A stretch of 64,000 nt of DNA from Magnetospirillum gryphiswaldense MSR-1 v2 (lineage in GTDB: Bacteria > Pseudomonadota > Alphaproteobacteria > Rhodospirillales > Magnetospirillaceae): NCBI RefSeq assembly GCF_000513295.1, contig NC_023065.1, forward strand, positions 2,588,501 to 2,652,500, written 5' to 3'. This document shows positions 19,481 through 30,106 of the stretch, one piece after another. The stretch's first letter is position 1. Each line of letters opens with the position of its first letter. Both the position numbers and the translations under genes were made by a program. The notes under the pieces were generated by a model, which saw only the letters and a list, made by a program, of their open reading frames with translations, did no database searches and had not been told where the DNA came from.

Positions 19481-20403
19481 TGAACGCTGCCGCGCGGAAA
19501 GCCTGGATCAAGTCGCTGCCCAAGACGCGCGGTCGCCTGACCGTGGACGCGCCGTTGGGCGGGCTGACCTGGTTCCGCGTCGGCGGCAATGCCGAAGTTC
19601 TGTTCCGTCCCGCCGACGTGGACGATCTGGCCGAATTCCTGATGCAATTGCCGCTGGACATCCCGGTCACCGTCATCGGCGTCGGCTCCAACCTGTTGGT
19701 GCGCGACGGCGGCGTGTCGGGCGTTGTCGTACGTCTGGCCGGATCGTTCGGCCATATCGACGTCATGGGCGACATCATCACCGCCGGGGCCGCCGCCCTG
19801 GACCTGACCGTTGCCCTGACCGCCGAGGAAGCCGGCCTGACCGGCATGGAATTCCTGTCCGGCGTGCCCGGCACCATCGGCGGCGCGCTGCGCATGAATG
19901 CCGGCGCCTTCGGCGGCGAGATGAAGGACATCACGCTTTCGGCCACCGCCATCGACCGCGCCGGCACCACCCAATTGCTGACCCTGCCCGACCTGGACAT
20001 GAGCTATCGCCATTGCGGCTGCCCGGATGAATACATCTTCCTGTCGGCGACGTTGCAGGGCAAGCGCGGCCAGCCGGCGGCCATCGCGGCCAAGATGGCC
20101 GAGATCAAGACCGCGCGCGAAGACAGCCAGCCGACCCGGGTGCGCACCGGCGGATCCACCTTCGCCAATCCGCCGGGGCAAAAGGCGTGGGAGCTGATCG
20201 ACAAGGCCGGCTGCCGCGGTCTGGTCATGGGCGGCGCCCAGGTATCGGAAAAGCACTGCAATTTCCTGCTCAACCTGGGCGAGGCCAGCGCCGCCGACAT
20301 CGAAAATCTGGGCGACGAAGTGCGCCGCCGGGTGCTGGAAACCAGCGGAATCGAGCTGGAATGGGAAATCCGCCGCATCGGTGACAAGGGAGAACACGCA
20401 TGA
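19477..20403 (+). CDS. murB: UDP-N-acetylenolpyruvoylglucosamine reductase
   Basis: A 308-aa FAD enzyme reducing UDP-GlcNAc-enolpyruvate to UDP-MurNAc. The FAD-binding segment includes [27 protein letters not shown] and [29 protein letters not shown] carries the catalytic Ser, and [11 protein letters not shown] the C-terminal Glu. Length and the lack of a Tyr-loop insertion suggest type II MurB, usual in alphaproteobacteria. Two consecutive ATG codons are available at 19477 and 19480. Confidence 0.95.
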   Translation: MMNAAARKAWIKSLPKTRGRLTVDAPLGGLTWFRVGGNAEVLFRPADVDDLAEFLMQLPLDIPVTVIGVGSNLLVRDGGVSGVVVRLAGSFGHIDVMGDIITAGAAALDLTVALTAEEAGLTGMEFLSGVPGTIGGALRMNAGAFGGEMKDITLSATAIDRAGTTQLLTLPDLDMSYRHCGCPDEYIFLSATLQGKRGQPAAIAAKMAEIKTAREDSQPTRVRTGGSTFANPPGQKAWELIDKAGCRGLVMGGAQVSEKHCNFLLNLGEASAADIENLGDEVRRRVLETSGIELEWEIRRIGDKGEHA

Positions 20404-21320
20404 GCCGCCGCGTCACCGTGCTGATGGGCGGAGCCTCCGCCGAACGCGACGTGTCGTTGCGCTCGGGCGCCGCCGCCGCCGCCGCTCTGGAACAGGCCGG
20501 CTTCACCGTTGCCACCATCGATGCCGGGCGCGATGTGACGGCCTTGGCCCAGGCCATCACCGCCAGCCGTCCCGACGTGGTGTTCAACGCGCTGCATGGC
20601 CGTTTCGGCGAGGATGGCTGCGTCCAGGGTCTGCTCAATCTGCTGGGCATCCCCTATACCCATTCCGGCCTGTTGGCCTCGGCCGCCGCCATGGACAAGG
20701 CGTTTTCGCGCCAAGTGTTCCAGCAGGCCGGCATCCCGGTGGCCCATGGCGTGGTGGTGGAAAAGACCGATGGCGGCGCCGACCCCATGAAGCGTCCGTT
20801 CGTGGTCAAGCCCATCAACGAGGGCTCGTCCGTCGGCGTCTATGTGATGAAGCCGGGCGACAACCGCGCCCCCCTGGCCGATTGGCCGTTCGAGTCCGAC
20901 CGCGTGCTGGTGGAAGAATTCGTCCCCGGGCGCGAGCTGACCGTGGCGGTGATGGGCGACCGCGCCCTGGGCTGTCTGGAAATCACCTCGGAACGCGGCT
21001 TCTACGATTATGACGCCAAATATGCGCCGGGCGGCTCGAAGCACATCATGCCCGCCCCCATCCCGGCGGAAGATTACGCCGAAGCCTGCCGGCTGGCGGT
21101 GGAAGCCCATCGCGTGCTGGGCTGCCGCGGCGTGTCGCGCGCCGATCTGCGTTACGACGACACCAAGCCCGGGCAAAAGCCGCGTCTGATCGTGTTGGAA
21201 GTCAACACCCAGCCGGGGATGACCGCCACCTCGCTGGTCCCCGACATCGCGTCTTATTGCGGCATCAGCTTCCCCGAGTTGGTGCGCTGGATGGTCGAGC
21301 AAGCGGAGTGTGACGGATGA
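20400..21320 (+). CDS. ddl: D-alanine--D-alanine ligase
   Basis: A 306-aa ATP-grasp ligase. Conserved features are [14 protein letters not shown] with the D-Ala1 Glu, [19 protein letters not shown], and the metal-binding end [24 protein letters not shown] has the Tyr typical of D-Ala-D-Ala enzymes rather than the Phe of D-lactate types, so ordinary glycopeptide-type precursor is expected. It overlaps murB and ftsQ by ATGA. Confidence 0.95.
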   Translation: MSRRVTVLMGGASAERDVSLRSGAAAAAALEQAGFTVATIDAGRDVTALAQAITASRPDVVFNALHGRFGEDGCVQGLLNLLGIPYTHSGLLASAAAMDKAFSRQVFQQAGIPVAHGVVVEKTDGGADPMKRPFVVKPINEGSSVGVYVMKPGDNRAPLADWPFESDRVLVEEFVPGRELTVAVMGDRALGCLEITSERGFYDYDAKYAPGGSKHIMPAPIPAEDYAEACRLAVEAHRVLGCRGVSRADLRYDDTKPGQKPRLIVLEVNTQPGMTATSLVPDIASYCGISFPELVRWMVEQAECDG

Positions 21321-22306
21321 GCGACAGCGACATCATCATCAGCGCCGAAGACCGCATCAGGCCGTCGACCACCGCCGACACCGTGCCCTTGCCGCGCCTG
21401 TCGCGCCCGCGCCGCGCCGCGCAAAAGGAAAAGCGCGAAGTGCGCGGCGAAGGCCGGCCCGAGACCAAGCCCAAGGGCAAGCTGCGCCGCCGCATCCCGT
21501 TTCCGCGCCTCAACTTCACGCCGTTGCAAAAGCTGTCGGCGGCGGGCATCGCCATGACCACCTTGGTGGTGGGCGGCGCGGTCATCTGGTATTCCGGCAT
21601 CATCCAGCGCACCACCCAGACCATGATCACCCAGGTGATGCAGGCCACCGCCCACGCCGGCTTCCGCGTCGATGAAATCACCGTGGCCGGACGCAGCCGC
21701 ACCACCATGGACCAACTGGCCGCCGCCTTGGGCAGCGGCCACGGCAGCCCGATCCTGTCGCTCAATCTGGAGCAGGCCAAGGACCGGCTGGAAGCCTTGC
21801 CGTCGGTGCGTCAGGCGGCGGTGGAACGCCGTCTGCCCGACACATTGCACATCGCCATCATCGAACGCCAGCCCATCGCCGTCTGGCAAAACAACGGCAC
21901 CCACATGCTGGTGGATAAGGACGGCCATGTCATTCCCGGTTCCGTCGCCGGGTATGAAGGCCTGCCCATGGTGGTGGGCGACGGCGCCGGTAGCCGCGCC
22001 AGCGAATTGCTGGCCATGCTGGCCACCGAACCCAAGCTGGCGCCTCGGGTCAAGGCCGCCATCCGCGTCGGCAACCGCCGCTGGAACCTGATGCTGGACG
22101 ATGCCCATGACGGTCTGGAAGTGCGCCTGCCGGAAGACGAGGCCGCCGCCGCCTGGAAGCGACTGGCCGAGTTGGAGAACAGCCAGGGCCTAACCAATCG
22201 TCAGGTGCGCATGGTCGATCTGCGCGTCCCCGACCGCATGATCCTGAAGACCGAGCGCGCGGCGACGCCGCCAGATGCCACCCGCCGCAAGGATAATGGA
22301 GCCTGA
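21317..22306 (+). CDS. ftsQ: cell division protein FtsQ
   Basis: A 329-aa bitopic protein. A long basic cytoplasmic tail (residues 1-75, rich in Arg and Lys) leads to one transmembrane helix (about 76-94), then a periplasmic POTRA domain (about 105-175, FRVDEITVAGRSRTT) and the FtsQ beta domain. It scaffolds FtsB/FtsL at the divisome. The long tail is common in alphaproteobacteria. The stop shares one base with the ftsA start. Confidence 0.9.
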   Translation: MSDSDIIISAEDRIRPSTTADTVPLPRLSRPRRAAQKEKREVRGEGRPETKPKGKLRRRIPFPRLNFTPLQKLSAAGIAMTTLVVGGAVIWYSGIIQRTTQTMITQVMQATAHAGFRVDEITVAGRSRTTMDQLAAALGSGHGSPILSLNLEQAKDRLEALPSVRQAAVERRLPDTLHIAIIERQPIAVWQNNGTHMLVDKDGHVIPGSVAGYEGLPMVVGDGAGSRASELLAMLATEPKLAPRVKAAIRVGNRRWNLMLDDAHDGLEVRLPEDEAAAAWKRLAELENSQGLTNRQVRMVDLRVPDRMILKTERAATPPDATRRKDNGA

Positions 22307-23550
22307 TGAGCATGCGTAACGGACTGATCGCAGCGCTGGATGTGGGAAGCACCAAGGTGTGCTGCTTCCTGGCGCGCGTCCAGGACGACGGCATGCCCCG
22401 TATCGTCGGCATCGGCCATCAGGTGGCGCGCGGCATGCGCGCCGGCGCCGTGGTCGATCTTGAGGAACTGGAACATTCCATCCGCGCCGCCGTCGACGCC
22501 GCCGAGGACATGGCCAATGAACGGGTGCGCGCCGTGGTGGTCAATCTGTCGGGCGGCGCCCCGGGCTCCACCAACGTCAAGGTGGAAGTGTCCATGAACG
22601 GCCATGCGGTCAACGAGGCCGATATCCGCCGCATGCTCGACCATGGCCGCGCCCATCATGAAAACGCCGAACGCGACCTGATCCATGCCATTCCGGTGGA
22701 TTACACCATCGACGGCAACGAAGGCATCCGCGATCCGCGCGGCATGTACGGCGAGCGCCTGGGCGTGGCCATCCACGTCATTTCCGCCGCCACCGGGCCG
22801 GTGCGCAACCTGATGACCGTGGTCCATCGCTGCCATCTGGACATCGAGGCCCGCGTGGTCAGCCCCTTCGCCGCCGGTCTGGCCTGTCTGGTCGACGACG
22901 AAAAGGAACTGGGCGTCACCTGCATCGACATGGGCGGCGGCACCACCTCGATCGCCGTGTTCGTCGCCGGCCAGTTGGTGCACACCGACGTCATCCCGGT
23001 GGGCGGCCACCACGTCACCAACGACATCGCCCGCGGCCTGTCGACGCCGCTGTCTTATGCCGAACGCATGAAGACGCTGTACGGCAGCGCCATCCCGTCG
23101 CCGTCCGACGACCGCGAAATGCTGAAGGTGCCGCTGGTGGGCGAGGACGAGGACGGCGCCTCCAATCAGGTGCCGCGCTCCATGCTGATCCAGATCATCC
23201 AACCGCGGTTGGAGGAGACCCTGGAACTGGTGCGCTCGCACCTGGAGAAAAGCGGCTTCGACAAGATGGCCGGGCGCCGGGTGGTCCTCACCGGCGGCGC
23301 CAGCCAGATGCAGGGCGTGCGCGATCTGGCCGGACTGGTGCTGGACAAACAGGTCCGCCTGGGCCGTCCGGTTGGTCTGCACGGTCTGCCCGAATCCACC
23401 AACGGTCCGGCGTTTTCCACCTGCGCCGGCCTGATCCGATATGCCATGGCCCATCAGCCAGTGGCCAAAAGCGGTCGCAAAGCGATCCAAGAGCAAGAAA
23501 GTCCGGGCGGTTGGGGCCGTATCGGATCGTGGTTGAAGCGAAATTTCTAG
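22306..23550 (+). CDS. ftsA: cell division protein FtsA
   Basis: A 414-aa actin-fold ATPase that tethers FtsZ to the membrane. ATP-binding motifs are [14 protein letters not shown] (phosphate 1), [14 protein letters not shown] (phosphate 2) and [13 protein letters not shown] (adenosine). The C-terminus [11 protein letters not shown] is the amphipathic membrane-targeting helix. The first ATG at 22306 is preferred (GGAG nearby); a second at 22312 is possible. A 41-bp gap with GGAGG leads to ftsZ. Confidence 0.95.
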   Translation: MSMRNGLIAALDVGSTKVCCFLARVQDDGMPRIVGIGHQVARGMRAGAVVDLEELEHSIRAAVDAAEDMANERVRAVVVNLSGGAPGSTNVKVEVSMNGHAVNEADIRRMLDHGRAHHENAERDLIHAIPVDYTIDGNEGIRDPRGMYGERLGVAIHVISAATGPVRNLMTVVHRCHLDIEARVVSPFAAGLACLVDDEKELGVTCIDMGGGTTSIAVFVAGQLVHTDVIPVGGHHVTNDIARGLSTPLSYAERMKTLYGSAIPSPSDDREMLKVPLVGEDEDGASNQVPRSMLIQIIQPRLEETLELVRSHLEKSGFDKMAGRRVVLTGGASQMQGVRDLAGLVLDKQVRLGRPVGLHGLPESTNGPAFSTCAGLIRYAMAHQPVAKSGRKAIQEQESPGGWGRIGSWLKRNF

Positions 23551-23591
23551 GTTCAAAAGGCCGAAACGGCCATACAGCGCGGAGGTACCAG

Positions 23592-25280
23592 ATGCTTAAC
23601 TTTCTTCCGGGGAACCCCCAGGATCTAAAGCCGAAAATCACCGTCATCGGGGTCGGTGGAGCCGGCGGCAACGCGGTCAACAACATGATCGCGTCGCGTC
23701 TTGAGGGCGTTGAATTTATCGTCGCCAACACCGATGCCCAGGCCATCAACCAGTCGCGCACCGAGCGTCGCGTCCAGTTGGGCACCACCGTCGCCCAGGG
23801 GTTGGGTGCCGGATCGCGTCCCGAGATCGGCCGCGCCGCCGCCGAGGAAAGCCTGGAAGAGGTGATCGGCCAGATCGCCGGCGCCAACATGGTGTTCATC
23901 ACCGCCGGCATGGGCGGCGGCACCGGTTCCGGCGCCGCCCCGGTCATCGCGCGGGCCGCCCGCGACCACGGCATCCTGACCGTGGGCGTGGTGACCAAGC
24001 CGTTCCACTTCGAAGGCGCGCACCGTATGCGCACCGCCGAGGGTGCCATCGAGGAACTGTCGCAATACGTCGACACCTTGATCATCATCCCCAACCAGAA
24101 CCTGTTCCGCGTCGCCACCGAACGCACCACCTTCGCCGACGCCTTCAAGATGGCCGACGACGTGCTGTATTCGGGCGTGCGCGGCGTCACCGACCTGATG
24201 ATCATGCCCGGCCTGATCAATCTGGATTTCGCCGACATCCGCACCGTGATGAGCGAAATGGGCAAGGCGATGATGGGCACCGGCGAGGCCGAGGGCGACA
24301 AGCGCGCCATTGAAGCCGCCGAAGCCGCCATCTCCAACCCGCTGTTGGACGACACCTCGATGAAGGGCGCCAAGGGCGTGCTCATCAACATCACCGGCGG
24401 CATGGACATGACCTTGTTCGAGGTCGATGAAGCCGCCAACCGCATCCGCGACGAAGTCGACCCGGAAGCCAACATCATCTTCGGCTCGACCTTCGACGAA
24501 AAGCTGAACGGCAAGATGCGCGTGTCGGTGGTCGCCACCGGCATCGCCAGCGAAGCCGCCGCCCAGCCCAAGCCGACCGTGGTGTCGCTCAACACCCCGC
24601 AGGCCCAGCCGCAACCCCGCGTCGCCGCCGGCGGCACTGCCGGCGCCGGCTTCCGCCCCGCCGTGGTCACCGCCCAGGCGGCCCCGGCCGCCGCTGTCGC
24701 CGTCGCCCAGGCGCAGCCGCAGATGGAGGCCCGCACCGTCGCCCAGCCGGCCCCGCAACCGGCGCATCAACCCGTCGTCACCGCTCAGGTGCGGGTGCAG
24801 CCGGCGGCTGCCCGTCCGGCCCAGCAGCCCATGGCCGAGACCTTCCGCCCCGATCCGCAACTGCGCCTGGACCCGGTGCTGGAGCGTCCGGTTCCCGCCA
24901 CCACCTCGCTGCAAGCGGATTTCCGCGCCGATCCCGACATGGGTCATCTCAGCCAGGCGGTGTCGCACATCGCCGAAACCGCTCAGGCCGCGCCGCAACC
25001 GCAGCGTCAGCCGGAAATCCAGCGTCAGCAGGCGCCGCAGCCGCAGCGCCAGCCCGAGCCGGAAGCCCGTCGCAGCGGAGGCCTGTTCGGCCTGCTGCGT
25101 CGGCCTGCCGCCGCCCAGCCGGCGCCGCAGCCGCAGCGTCACGAACCGGCCCCCATGGCGCAGCAACCGCGCCAGGAACCGGCCCGCATGGGCAACATGG
25201 CCACCCGCAGCGAGCCCAGCGTGGCCCGTGCCGGTGAGGATCTGGACATTCCCGCCTTCTTGCGCCGTCAGGCCAATTAA
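23592..25280 (+). CDS. ftsZ: cell division protein FtsZ
   Basis: A 562-aa tubulin-like GTPase forming the Z ring. The GTP signature GGGTGSG is at 108-114, with [12 protein letters not shown] near the N-terminus. The globular part ends near residue 330. A long disordered linker of more than 200 residues, very rich in Gln, Pro, Ala and Arg, leads to the conserved C-terminal peptide [11 protein letters not shown] that binds FtsA. The linker is long even for an alphaproteobacterium and includes repeated QPQRQ-type units. GGAGG lies six bases before the ATG. It is the only ftsZ in the window. Confidence 0.97.
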   Translation: MLNFLPGNPQDLKPKITVIGVGGAGGNAVNNMIASRLEGVEFIVANTDAQAINQSRTERRVQLGTTVAQGLGAGSRPEIGRAAAEESLEEVIGQIAGANMVFITAGMGGGTGSGAAPVIARAARDHGILTVGVVTKPFHFEGAHRMRTAEGAIEELSQYVDTLIIIPNQNLFRVATERTTFADAFKMADDVLYSGVRGVTDLMIMPGLINLDFADIRTVMSEMGKAMMGTGEAEGDKRAIEAAEAAISNPLLDDTSMKGAKGVLINITGGMDMTLFEVDEAANRIRDEVDPEANIIFGSTFDEKLNGKMRVSVVATGIASEAAAQPKPTVVSLNTPQAQPQPRVAAGGTAGAGFRPAVVTAQAAPAAAVAVAQAQPQMEARTVAQPAPQPAHQPVVTAQVRVQPAAARPAQQPMAETFRPDPQLRLDPVLERPVPATTSLQADFRADPDMGHLSQAVSHIAETAQAAPQPQRQPEIQRQQAPQPQRQPEPEARRSGGLFGLLRRPAAAQPAPQPQRHEPAPMAQQPRQEPARMGNMATRSEPSVARAGEDLDIPAFLRRQAN

Positions 25281-25313
25281 GTCCGGGTTTGTTATCGCGC
25301 TGTTTATCTCCTT

Positions 25314-25350
25314 GGGGTCCGGTCCGGCTGGACCGGACCCCCTTTTTCTT
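25314..25350 (+). terminator. rho-independent terminator after ftsZ
   Basis: GGGGTCCGGTCC (25314-25325) pairs perfectly with GGACCGGACCCC (25330-25341) around a GGCT loop, followed by CTTTTTCTT. A strong terminator closing the dcw operon. Confidence 0.93.
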
Positions 25351-25509
25351 AGTTACCGCACCGCCGAAGCGGATGTAACAAACCGAAATAATGATTGATT
25401 TGAGGGCTTGAGAGCCGGGGAGTAGAAGATAACCATCGAATTGGGCCGGATGCCGGGAAGATTGGTGAGTACTTCACCAAGGGGCGTCCGACGAGGAAGG
25501 GGTTTAGTC

Positions 25510-26520
25510 GTGAAGATCAACAAGACCGACGTGGTTACCACCTTCAAATCTTCTGCCGAAGCCAAGGCTTCCGTTGAAACCAACGTCATTCGCCAGCGTA
25601 CCTTGAAGACGGCCATCGGCTGCTCGGGCGTTGGCCTGCATTCCGGCGCCAAGGTCACCATGGTGCTGCACCCCGCCGCCGCCGACAGCGGCATCGTCTT
25701 CCGCCGCACCGACATCGCCGGGCGTGGCGCCTATGTTCCCGCTTTGTGGTCGAACGTCGGCGACACCCGCATGAACACCTGCCTGACCAATCAGGACGGC
25801 ATCCATGTCGGCACCGTCGAGCACCTGCTGTCGGCCCTGGCCGGCTCGGGCATCGACAATTGCGTCATCGAGATCAACGGTCCGGAAGTGCCGGTGATGG
25901 ACGGTTCCGCCGCTCCCTTCCTGTTCCTGATCGAATGCGCCGGCACCATCGAGCAAACCGAACCGCGCCGCGCCATCCGCGTGTTGAAGCGGGTTTCGGT
26001 CACCGACGGCGACAAGACCGCCACCTTGAGCCCCGCCGCCGGCGGCTTCCGCCTCAACTTCCACATCGATTTCGCCTCTGCCGCCATCGGCCAGCAAAGC
26101 TTTTCCGTCGCCCTCAATCGCGGCACCTTCAAGGCCGAGATCAGCCGTGCCCGCACCTTCGGCTTCGAGCACGAGGTCGCTTACCTGCGCGCCAACGGCT
26201 TGGCCCGTGGCGGCTCGCTCGACAATGCCGTGGTCATCGACAGCACCGGCACCCGCGTGCTCAATGATGACGGCCTGCGCTACGGCGACGAATTCGTCCG
26301 CCACAAGATTTTGGACGCGGCGGGCGATCTGTTCCTGGCCGGCGCCCCGCTCTTGGGCGTCTATGACGGCGTTCGTTCCGGCCATGCGCTCAACAACCAA
26401 TTGCTGCGCGCCTTGTTCGCCGACCAAACCGCCTGGGCTTACACCACCATCGCCGCCGGTTCCGCCGCCGCCCAGGGTCTCGCCCTGGCCGCTCCGGACA
26501 AGCTGGTGGTCAACGGCTGA
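25510..26520 (+). CDS. lpxC: UDP-3-O-acyl-N-acetylglucosamine deacetylase LpxC
   Basis: A 336-aa zinc deacetylase, the committed step of lipid A synthesis. Zinc ligands are His105 in [10 protein letters not shown], and His265 and Asp269 in [10 protein letters not shown]; the catalytic His292 lies in [11 protein letters not shown]. The GTG start at 25510 has AGGAAGGGG seven bases upstream; no ATG fits as well. The N-terminus carries about 25-30 extra residues before the first conserved strand. It lies behind the ftsZ terminator, so it has its own promoter or depends on read-through. Confidence 0.95.
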   Translation: MKINKTDVVTTFKSSAEAKASVETNVIRQRTLKTAIGCSGVGLHSGAKVTMVLHPAAADSGIVFRRTDIAGRGAYVPALWSNVGDTRMNTCLTNQDGIHVGTVEHLLSALAGSGIDNCVIEINGPEVPVMDGSAAPFLFLIECAGTIEQTEPRRAIRVLKRVSVTDGDKTATLSPAAGGFRLNFHIDFASAAIGQQSFSVALNRGTFKAEISRARTFGFEHEVAYLRANGLARGGSLDNAVVIDSTGTRVLNDDGLRYGDEFVRHKILDAAGDLFLAGAPLLGVYDGVRSGHALNNQLLRALFADQTAWAYTTIAAGSAAAQGLALAAPDKLVVNG

Positions 26521-26557
26521 CCCTCTCTGCCGATTTTCCGTAGGACGAACACCTTCC

Positions 26558-26593
26558 ACCCCCGCAGCCCGCAAGGCACTGCGGGGGTTTTTT
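26558..26593 (+). terminator. rho-independent terminator after lpxC
   Basis: CCCCCGCAG (26559-26567) pairs with CTGCGGGGG (26579-26587), followed by six T residues. Confidence 0.92.
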
Positions 26594-26637
26594 CATGCCC
26601 CGGCGCTTCCCAGCCCTCTTCCCCTGGGCCGGCGGCG

Positions 26638-26646
26638 TGCTATAGT
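26638..26646 (+). promoter_or_regulatory. extended -10 promoter element before bamD
   Basis: TGCTATAGT matches an extended -10 (TGnTATAAT) 33 bp upstream of the bamD start and just after the lpxC terminator. No good -35 is seen, as is usual for extended -10 promoters. Confidence 0.45.
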
Positions 26647-26678
26647 CCGGCGCAACAGTTTAAGGCCCAAGGGATTCC

Positions 26679-27494
26679 ATGATTCGCCTCGCCCGCTCCC
26701 GCCGCCTTGCCGGTGCCACCCTGATCGCCGCCGCTCTCCTGCTGTCCGCCTGCTCGGACAAAAAGGATGAATACGTCGAGCGCCCGGTCGAGGAATTGTA
26801 CAACGAGGCCATGGATCTGGTCGAAAAGGGCGAATATTACAAAGCCGCCCTGGCTTTCGACGAAGTGGACCGCCAGCATCCCTATTCGGTATGGGCGACC
26901 AAGGCGCAGTTGATGAACGCCTATGTGCTGTACGAGCGCAACAAATACCCCGACGCCCTGGTGGCCTTGGACCGCTTCATCCAGTTGCATCCCGGCAACA
27001 AGGACGCGCCCTACGCCTATTACCTGAAGGGGCTTTGCTATTACGAACAGGTCACCGACGTCGCCCGCGACCAGAAGATGACCGAAATGGCGCTGAAGTC
27101 GCTGCAAGAGGTGGTGGACCGCTATCCCGCCAGTTCCTACGCCCGCGACGCCAAGCTGAAGGTGGATTTGACCCGCGACCACCTTGCCGGCAAGGAAATG
27201 AACATCGCCCGCTATTACCAAAAGCGCGACCAATGGCTGGCGGCGCTGAACCGTTACAAGATCGTGGTCGAGCAGTACCAGACCACCAGCCACGTCCCCG
27301 AGGCGCTGCACCGCATGGTGGAAATCTATCTGACGCTGGGCCTGACCGAGGAAGCCAAGAAGACGGCGGCGGTCATCGGTCATAACTTCCCCGGCAGCGA
27401 CTGGTACGAGGATACCTTCTCCATGGTCAATACCGGCCAGTCCGCCACCCAGGCGGAAAAGAAGGATTCCGGCTGGTTCGGCTGGATGTGGTAG
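26679..27494 (+). CDS. bamD: outer membrane assembly lipoprotein BamD
   Basis: A 271-aa lipoprotein of the BAM complex. The signal peptide ends in the lipobox LLSAC with lipidated Cys25; Ser-Asp follows. Five tetratricopeptide-like repeats fill about 40-240, starting with ELYNEAMDLVEKGEYYKAALAFDEVDRQHPYS (first 20 residues are the landmark). BamD works with BamA to fold outer membrane proteins. The C-terminal tail DSGWFGWMW is aromatic and unusual. AAGGGA is the ribosome site. recN follows after seven bases. Confidence 0.93.
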   Translation: MIRLARSRRLAGATLIAAALLLSACSDKKDEYVERPVEELYNEAMDLVEKGEYYKAALAFDEVDRQHPYSVWATKAQLMNAYVLYERNKYPDALVALDRFIQLHPGNKDAPYAYYLKGLCYYEQVTDVARDQKMTEMALKSLQEVVDRYPASSYARDAKLKVDLTRDHLAGKEMNIARYYQKRDQWLAALNRYKIVVEQYQTTSHVPEALHRMVEIYLTLGLTEEAKKTAAVIGHNFPGSDWYEDTFSMVNTGQSATQAEKKDSGWFGWMW

Positions 27495-27501
27495 GCACGC
27501 C

Positions 27502-29169
27502 ATGCTGGCTTCGCTGTCGATCCGCGACGTCGTCCTGATCGAAAAGCTGGACCTGAGTTTCGCCGGCGGCCTGTCGGTGTTTACCGGCGAAACCGGTGCC
27601 GGCAAGTCCATCTTGCTGGATTCCCTGTCCCTGACCCTGGGGGCCAGGGCCGATTCCGGGCTGGTGCGCCACGGCGCCCCGCAATTGACCGTCATCGCCG
27701 AATTCGACCCACCGCCCTTTCATCCGGCCCGCGTGCTGTTGGCCGCCCAGGACATGGATGCCCAGGACGGCCCCCTGGTGCTGCGCCGGGTGGTCACCGC
27801 CGATGGACGCTCGCGCGCCTATGTCAACGATCAGGCGGTCAGCGTCGGTCTGCTGCGCAAGGTCGGCGACGAATTGGTGGAAATCCACGGCCAGTTCGAA
27901 AGCCACGGTCTGCTGGATGAAACCACCCACCTGCCGGTGCTGGATGCCTTTGCCGGATTGGGACAAAGCCGAGGTTCCGTGCGCGCCGCCTGGACCGTCT
28001 GGCGCGAAGCCGCCAAGGCCAGGGCCGCGGCCGAAGCGGCGCTGAAGCAAGCCCGCGCCGAAGAAGACTCCCTGCGCCACGCCCATGATGAGTTGCATGC
28101 CCTGGCGCCCAAGCCGGGCGAGGAAAGCGAGTTGGCGGCCAAGCGTGCGGTCATGCAACACAGCGAAAAGCTGATCGAGGCCATGAACGCGGCACAGACG
28201 GCCTTGACGCAAAAGGGCGACGTCGAGGCCTCGTTGCGCTCGGCCCAGCGCATCCTCGAACGGGTCGCCGAGAAGGCCGAAGGCAAGCTGAACCCTGTGA
28301 TCGCCGCCCTCGACCGCGCCGCCGACGAAGCAGCCGAGGCCATCGGCCAGTTGGAACGGGTCTCGTCGGAAATCGATCTGGACCCGCGCGCCCTGGAAAA
28401 AGCCGAGGAACGGCTGTTCGCCCTACGCGCTGCCGCCCGCAAGCACGGAATCGACGTCGATGGTCTGGCCGGCTTGCGCGACCGTCTGGGGGCGCAACTG
28501 GCGGCGTTGGACGGCGGCGGCAACGATTTGACCAAGCTGGCCAAGGCCGAACAGGCCGCCCGCACCGCCTATGTGGAAGCTGCCCGCGCCCTGTCCAAAT
28601 CCCGGACCGAGGGCGCCGCCCGCCTGGATCGGGCGGTGGCGGCGGAATTGCCGCCGTTGAAGCTGGATAAGGCCCGCTTCACCACCCAGGTGCAGCCGGG
28701 CGATGAAAATGACTGGGGGCCGGACGGCCTGGACAAGGTGGCCTTCCTGGTCGCCACCAATCCCGGCGCCCCGCCCGCCGCCTTGGGCAAGGTTGCCTCG
28801 GGCGGTGAATTGTCGCGCTTCATGCTGGCCTTGAAGGTGGTGCTGGCGCAAAGCTCGAGCACGCCGACCATGGTGTTCGACGAGGTGGATTCCGGCATCG
28901 GTGGCGCCGTCGCGGCGGCCGTCGGCGAACGGCTGGGCCGTTTGGGCAAGGATGTGCAGGTTCTGGTGGTCACCCACTCGCCCCAGGTGGCGGCCCGTGG
29001 CGCCTCGCATTATCGTGTCGCCAAGACCGAGGTCGAGCCGGGCCGGGTGCTGACCAGCGTCGACGCCTTGCCGGCAAGCGCCCGGACCGAGGAAATCGCC
29101 CGCATGCTGTCTGGCGAGAACGTCACCGACCACGCCCGCGCCGCCGCCGCCGCCCTGATCGTCGGATAG
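27502..29169 (+). CDS. recN: DNA repair ATPase RecN
   Basis: A 555-aa SMC-like ATPase. The N-terminal Walker A is FTGETGAGKSILLD; a long coiled coil occupies about 150-370; the C-terminal lobe has the signature ASGGELSRFMLALKVVL, Walker B TMVFDEVDSGIGG and VVTHSPQVAARG. RecN helps recombinational repair of double-strand breaks. It is placed directly after bamD, as in many alphaproteobacteria, where ligA often comes next; here ligA is absent and unrelated genes follow. Confidence 0.95.
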   Translation: MLASLSIRDVVLIEKLDLSFAGGLSVFTGETGAGKSILLDSLSLTLGARADSGLVRHGAPQLTVIAEFDPPPFHPARVLLAAQDMDAQDGPLVLRRVVTADGRSRAYVNDQAVSVGLLRKVGDELVEIHGQFESHGLLDETTHLPVLDAFAGLGQSRGSVRAAWTVWREAAKARAAAEAALKQARAEEDSLRHAHDELHALAPKPGEESELAAKRAVMQHSEKLIEAMNAAQTALTQKGDVEASLRSAQRILERVAEKAEGKLNPVIAALDRAADEAAEAIGQLERVSSEIDLDPRALEKAEERLFALRAAARKHGIDVDGLAGLRDRLGAQLAALDGGGNDLTKLAKAEQAARTAYVEAARALSKSRTEGAARLDRAVAAELPPLKLDKARFTTQVQPGDENDWGPDGLDKVAFLVATNPGAPPAALGKVASGGELSRFMLALKVVLAQSSSTPTMVFDEVDSGIGGAVAAAVGERLGRLGKDVQVLVVTHSPQVAARGASHYRVAKTEVEPGRVLTSVDALPASARTEEIARMLSGENVTDHARAAAAALIVG

Positions 29170-29181
29170 AAGCCGCCGCGC

Positions 29182-30033
29182 TTACCGCTGCGGCCACGCC
29201 TTGAATTCGCTGATTTTCAGCCCCACCGGCACTTCCGCCCGAGCAAGGTCGAGAACGTCGCCGCTCAAGGGCACCCGGATGGTGCCGGCGGGCATGGCCA
29301 GATCGACCCAGCGCAGGCCGGCGGGTTCGGACCGGATGCCGGCGCGAATCAGCGACACCGAGGTGCGCAACAGCCGGGCGCGGGTCGGATCGGAAGCGGC
29401 GATCAGCAGGCGCTTCAACACCCCTTGCGGACTGGCCAGGGTCACCACCGCCACCGAGCCCGGCGGCATTTCGTCATCGGCCGCCGCCGCCGCCAGCAAT
29501 CGGCGCCGATCGCCTTCGGTGGTATAGGTGACAACGGCACCGTCGGCATCGTACAGCCACTCGCCGGTGGCCAGGGAATAGGCGCTGCGGCGATTGCCGT
29601 TTTCCACGCTGAGCACGTTTTCGTCATCGATGATTGCCTTGCGCCCCGGCGCCACCACCGTGTAAAGCGGCGGCTGCAACACATCGACGGCACCATCCAG
29701 CGGCCAGGCGTCCAGGCGGACCCGGCCCAGACCGTTCGAGCCGTCGAAGACATCCACATCGATCACTTCCAGACGCAGCAACAGACGGCGCGGTCGCGGC
29801 TCGCCAATCACCGGCACCATGGTCGGGCGGAAGCTGACATTGACCATGCGGCCCTGCAACCGGCCACCCACATCGCGGACGCCGAACACCGATTCGCCGG
29901 AAAAGGCGTGAAACAGGTTGATCTGACCGCCCAATCCGGCCAACACCGCCACCGCAATGCCTATGGGCGCCGACCACATCATGACGAAGCCGGCAAAGAA
30001 CAATCCGATCAGAAAAGTCCAAGCGTGACGCAT
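29182..30033 (-). CDS. hypothetical membrane-anchored protein
   Basis: A 283-aa protein of unknown family. The N-terminus has one or two hydrophobic segments (residues about 4-20 and 24-37), after which a largely beta-rich domain faces the periplasm; the block GNRRSAYSLATGEWLYDADG resembles a beta-propeller-like strand pair but no motif names a function. The ATG at 30033 has AAGGGGATTCT before it; the 18 codons upstream are rejected. The gene is convergent with recN and has no partner on its own strand. Confidence 0.7.
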   Translation of the reverse strand: MRHAWTFLIGLFFAGFVMMWSAPIGIAVAVLAGLGGQINLFHAFSGESVFGVRDVGGRLQGRMVNVSFRPTMVPVIGEPRPRRLLLRLEVIDVDVFDGSNGLGRVRLDAWPLDGAVDVLQPPLYTVVAPGRKAIIDDENVLSVENGNRRSAYSLATGEWLYDADGAVVTYTTEGDRRRLLAAAAADDEMPPGSVAVVTLASPQGVLKRLLIAASDPTRARLLRTSVSLIRAGIRSEPAGLRWVDLAMPAGTIRVPLSGDVLDLARAEVPVGLKISEFKAWPQR

Positions 30034-30106
30034 AGAATCCCCTTCACACCCTTGGCGCACATTACGCGGTGGCGCGCCCGGGGGCAACCTTCCGGCACGG
30101 GGGAAT

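Noticed and set aside
23288-25166. Long minus-strand frames opposite ftsZ.
   Set aside because: Low-complexity Gly/His/Arg-rich translation antisense to a highly conserved gene.
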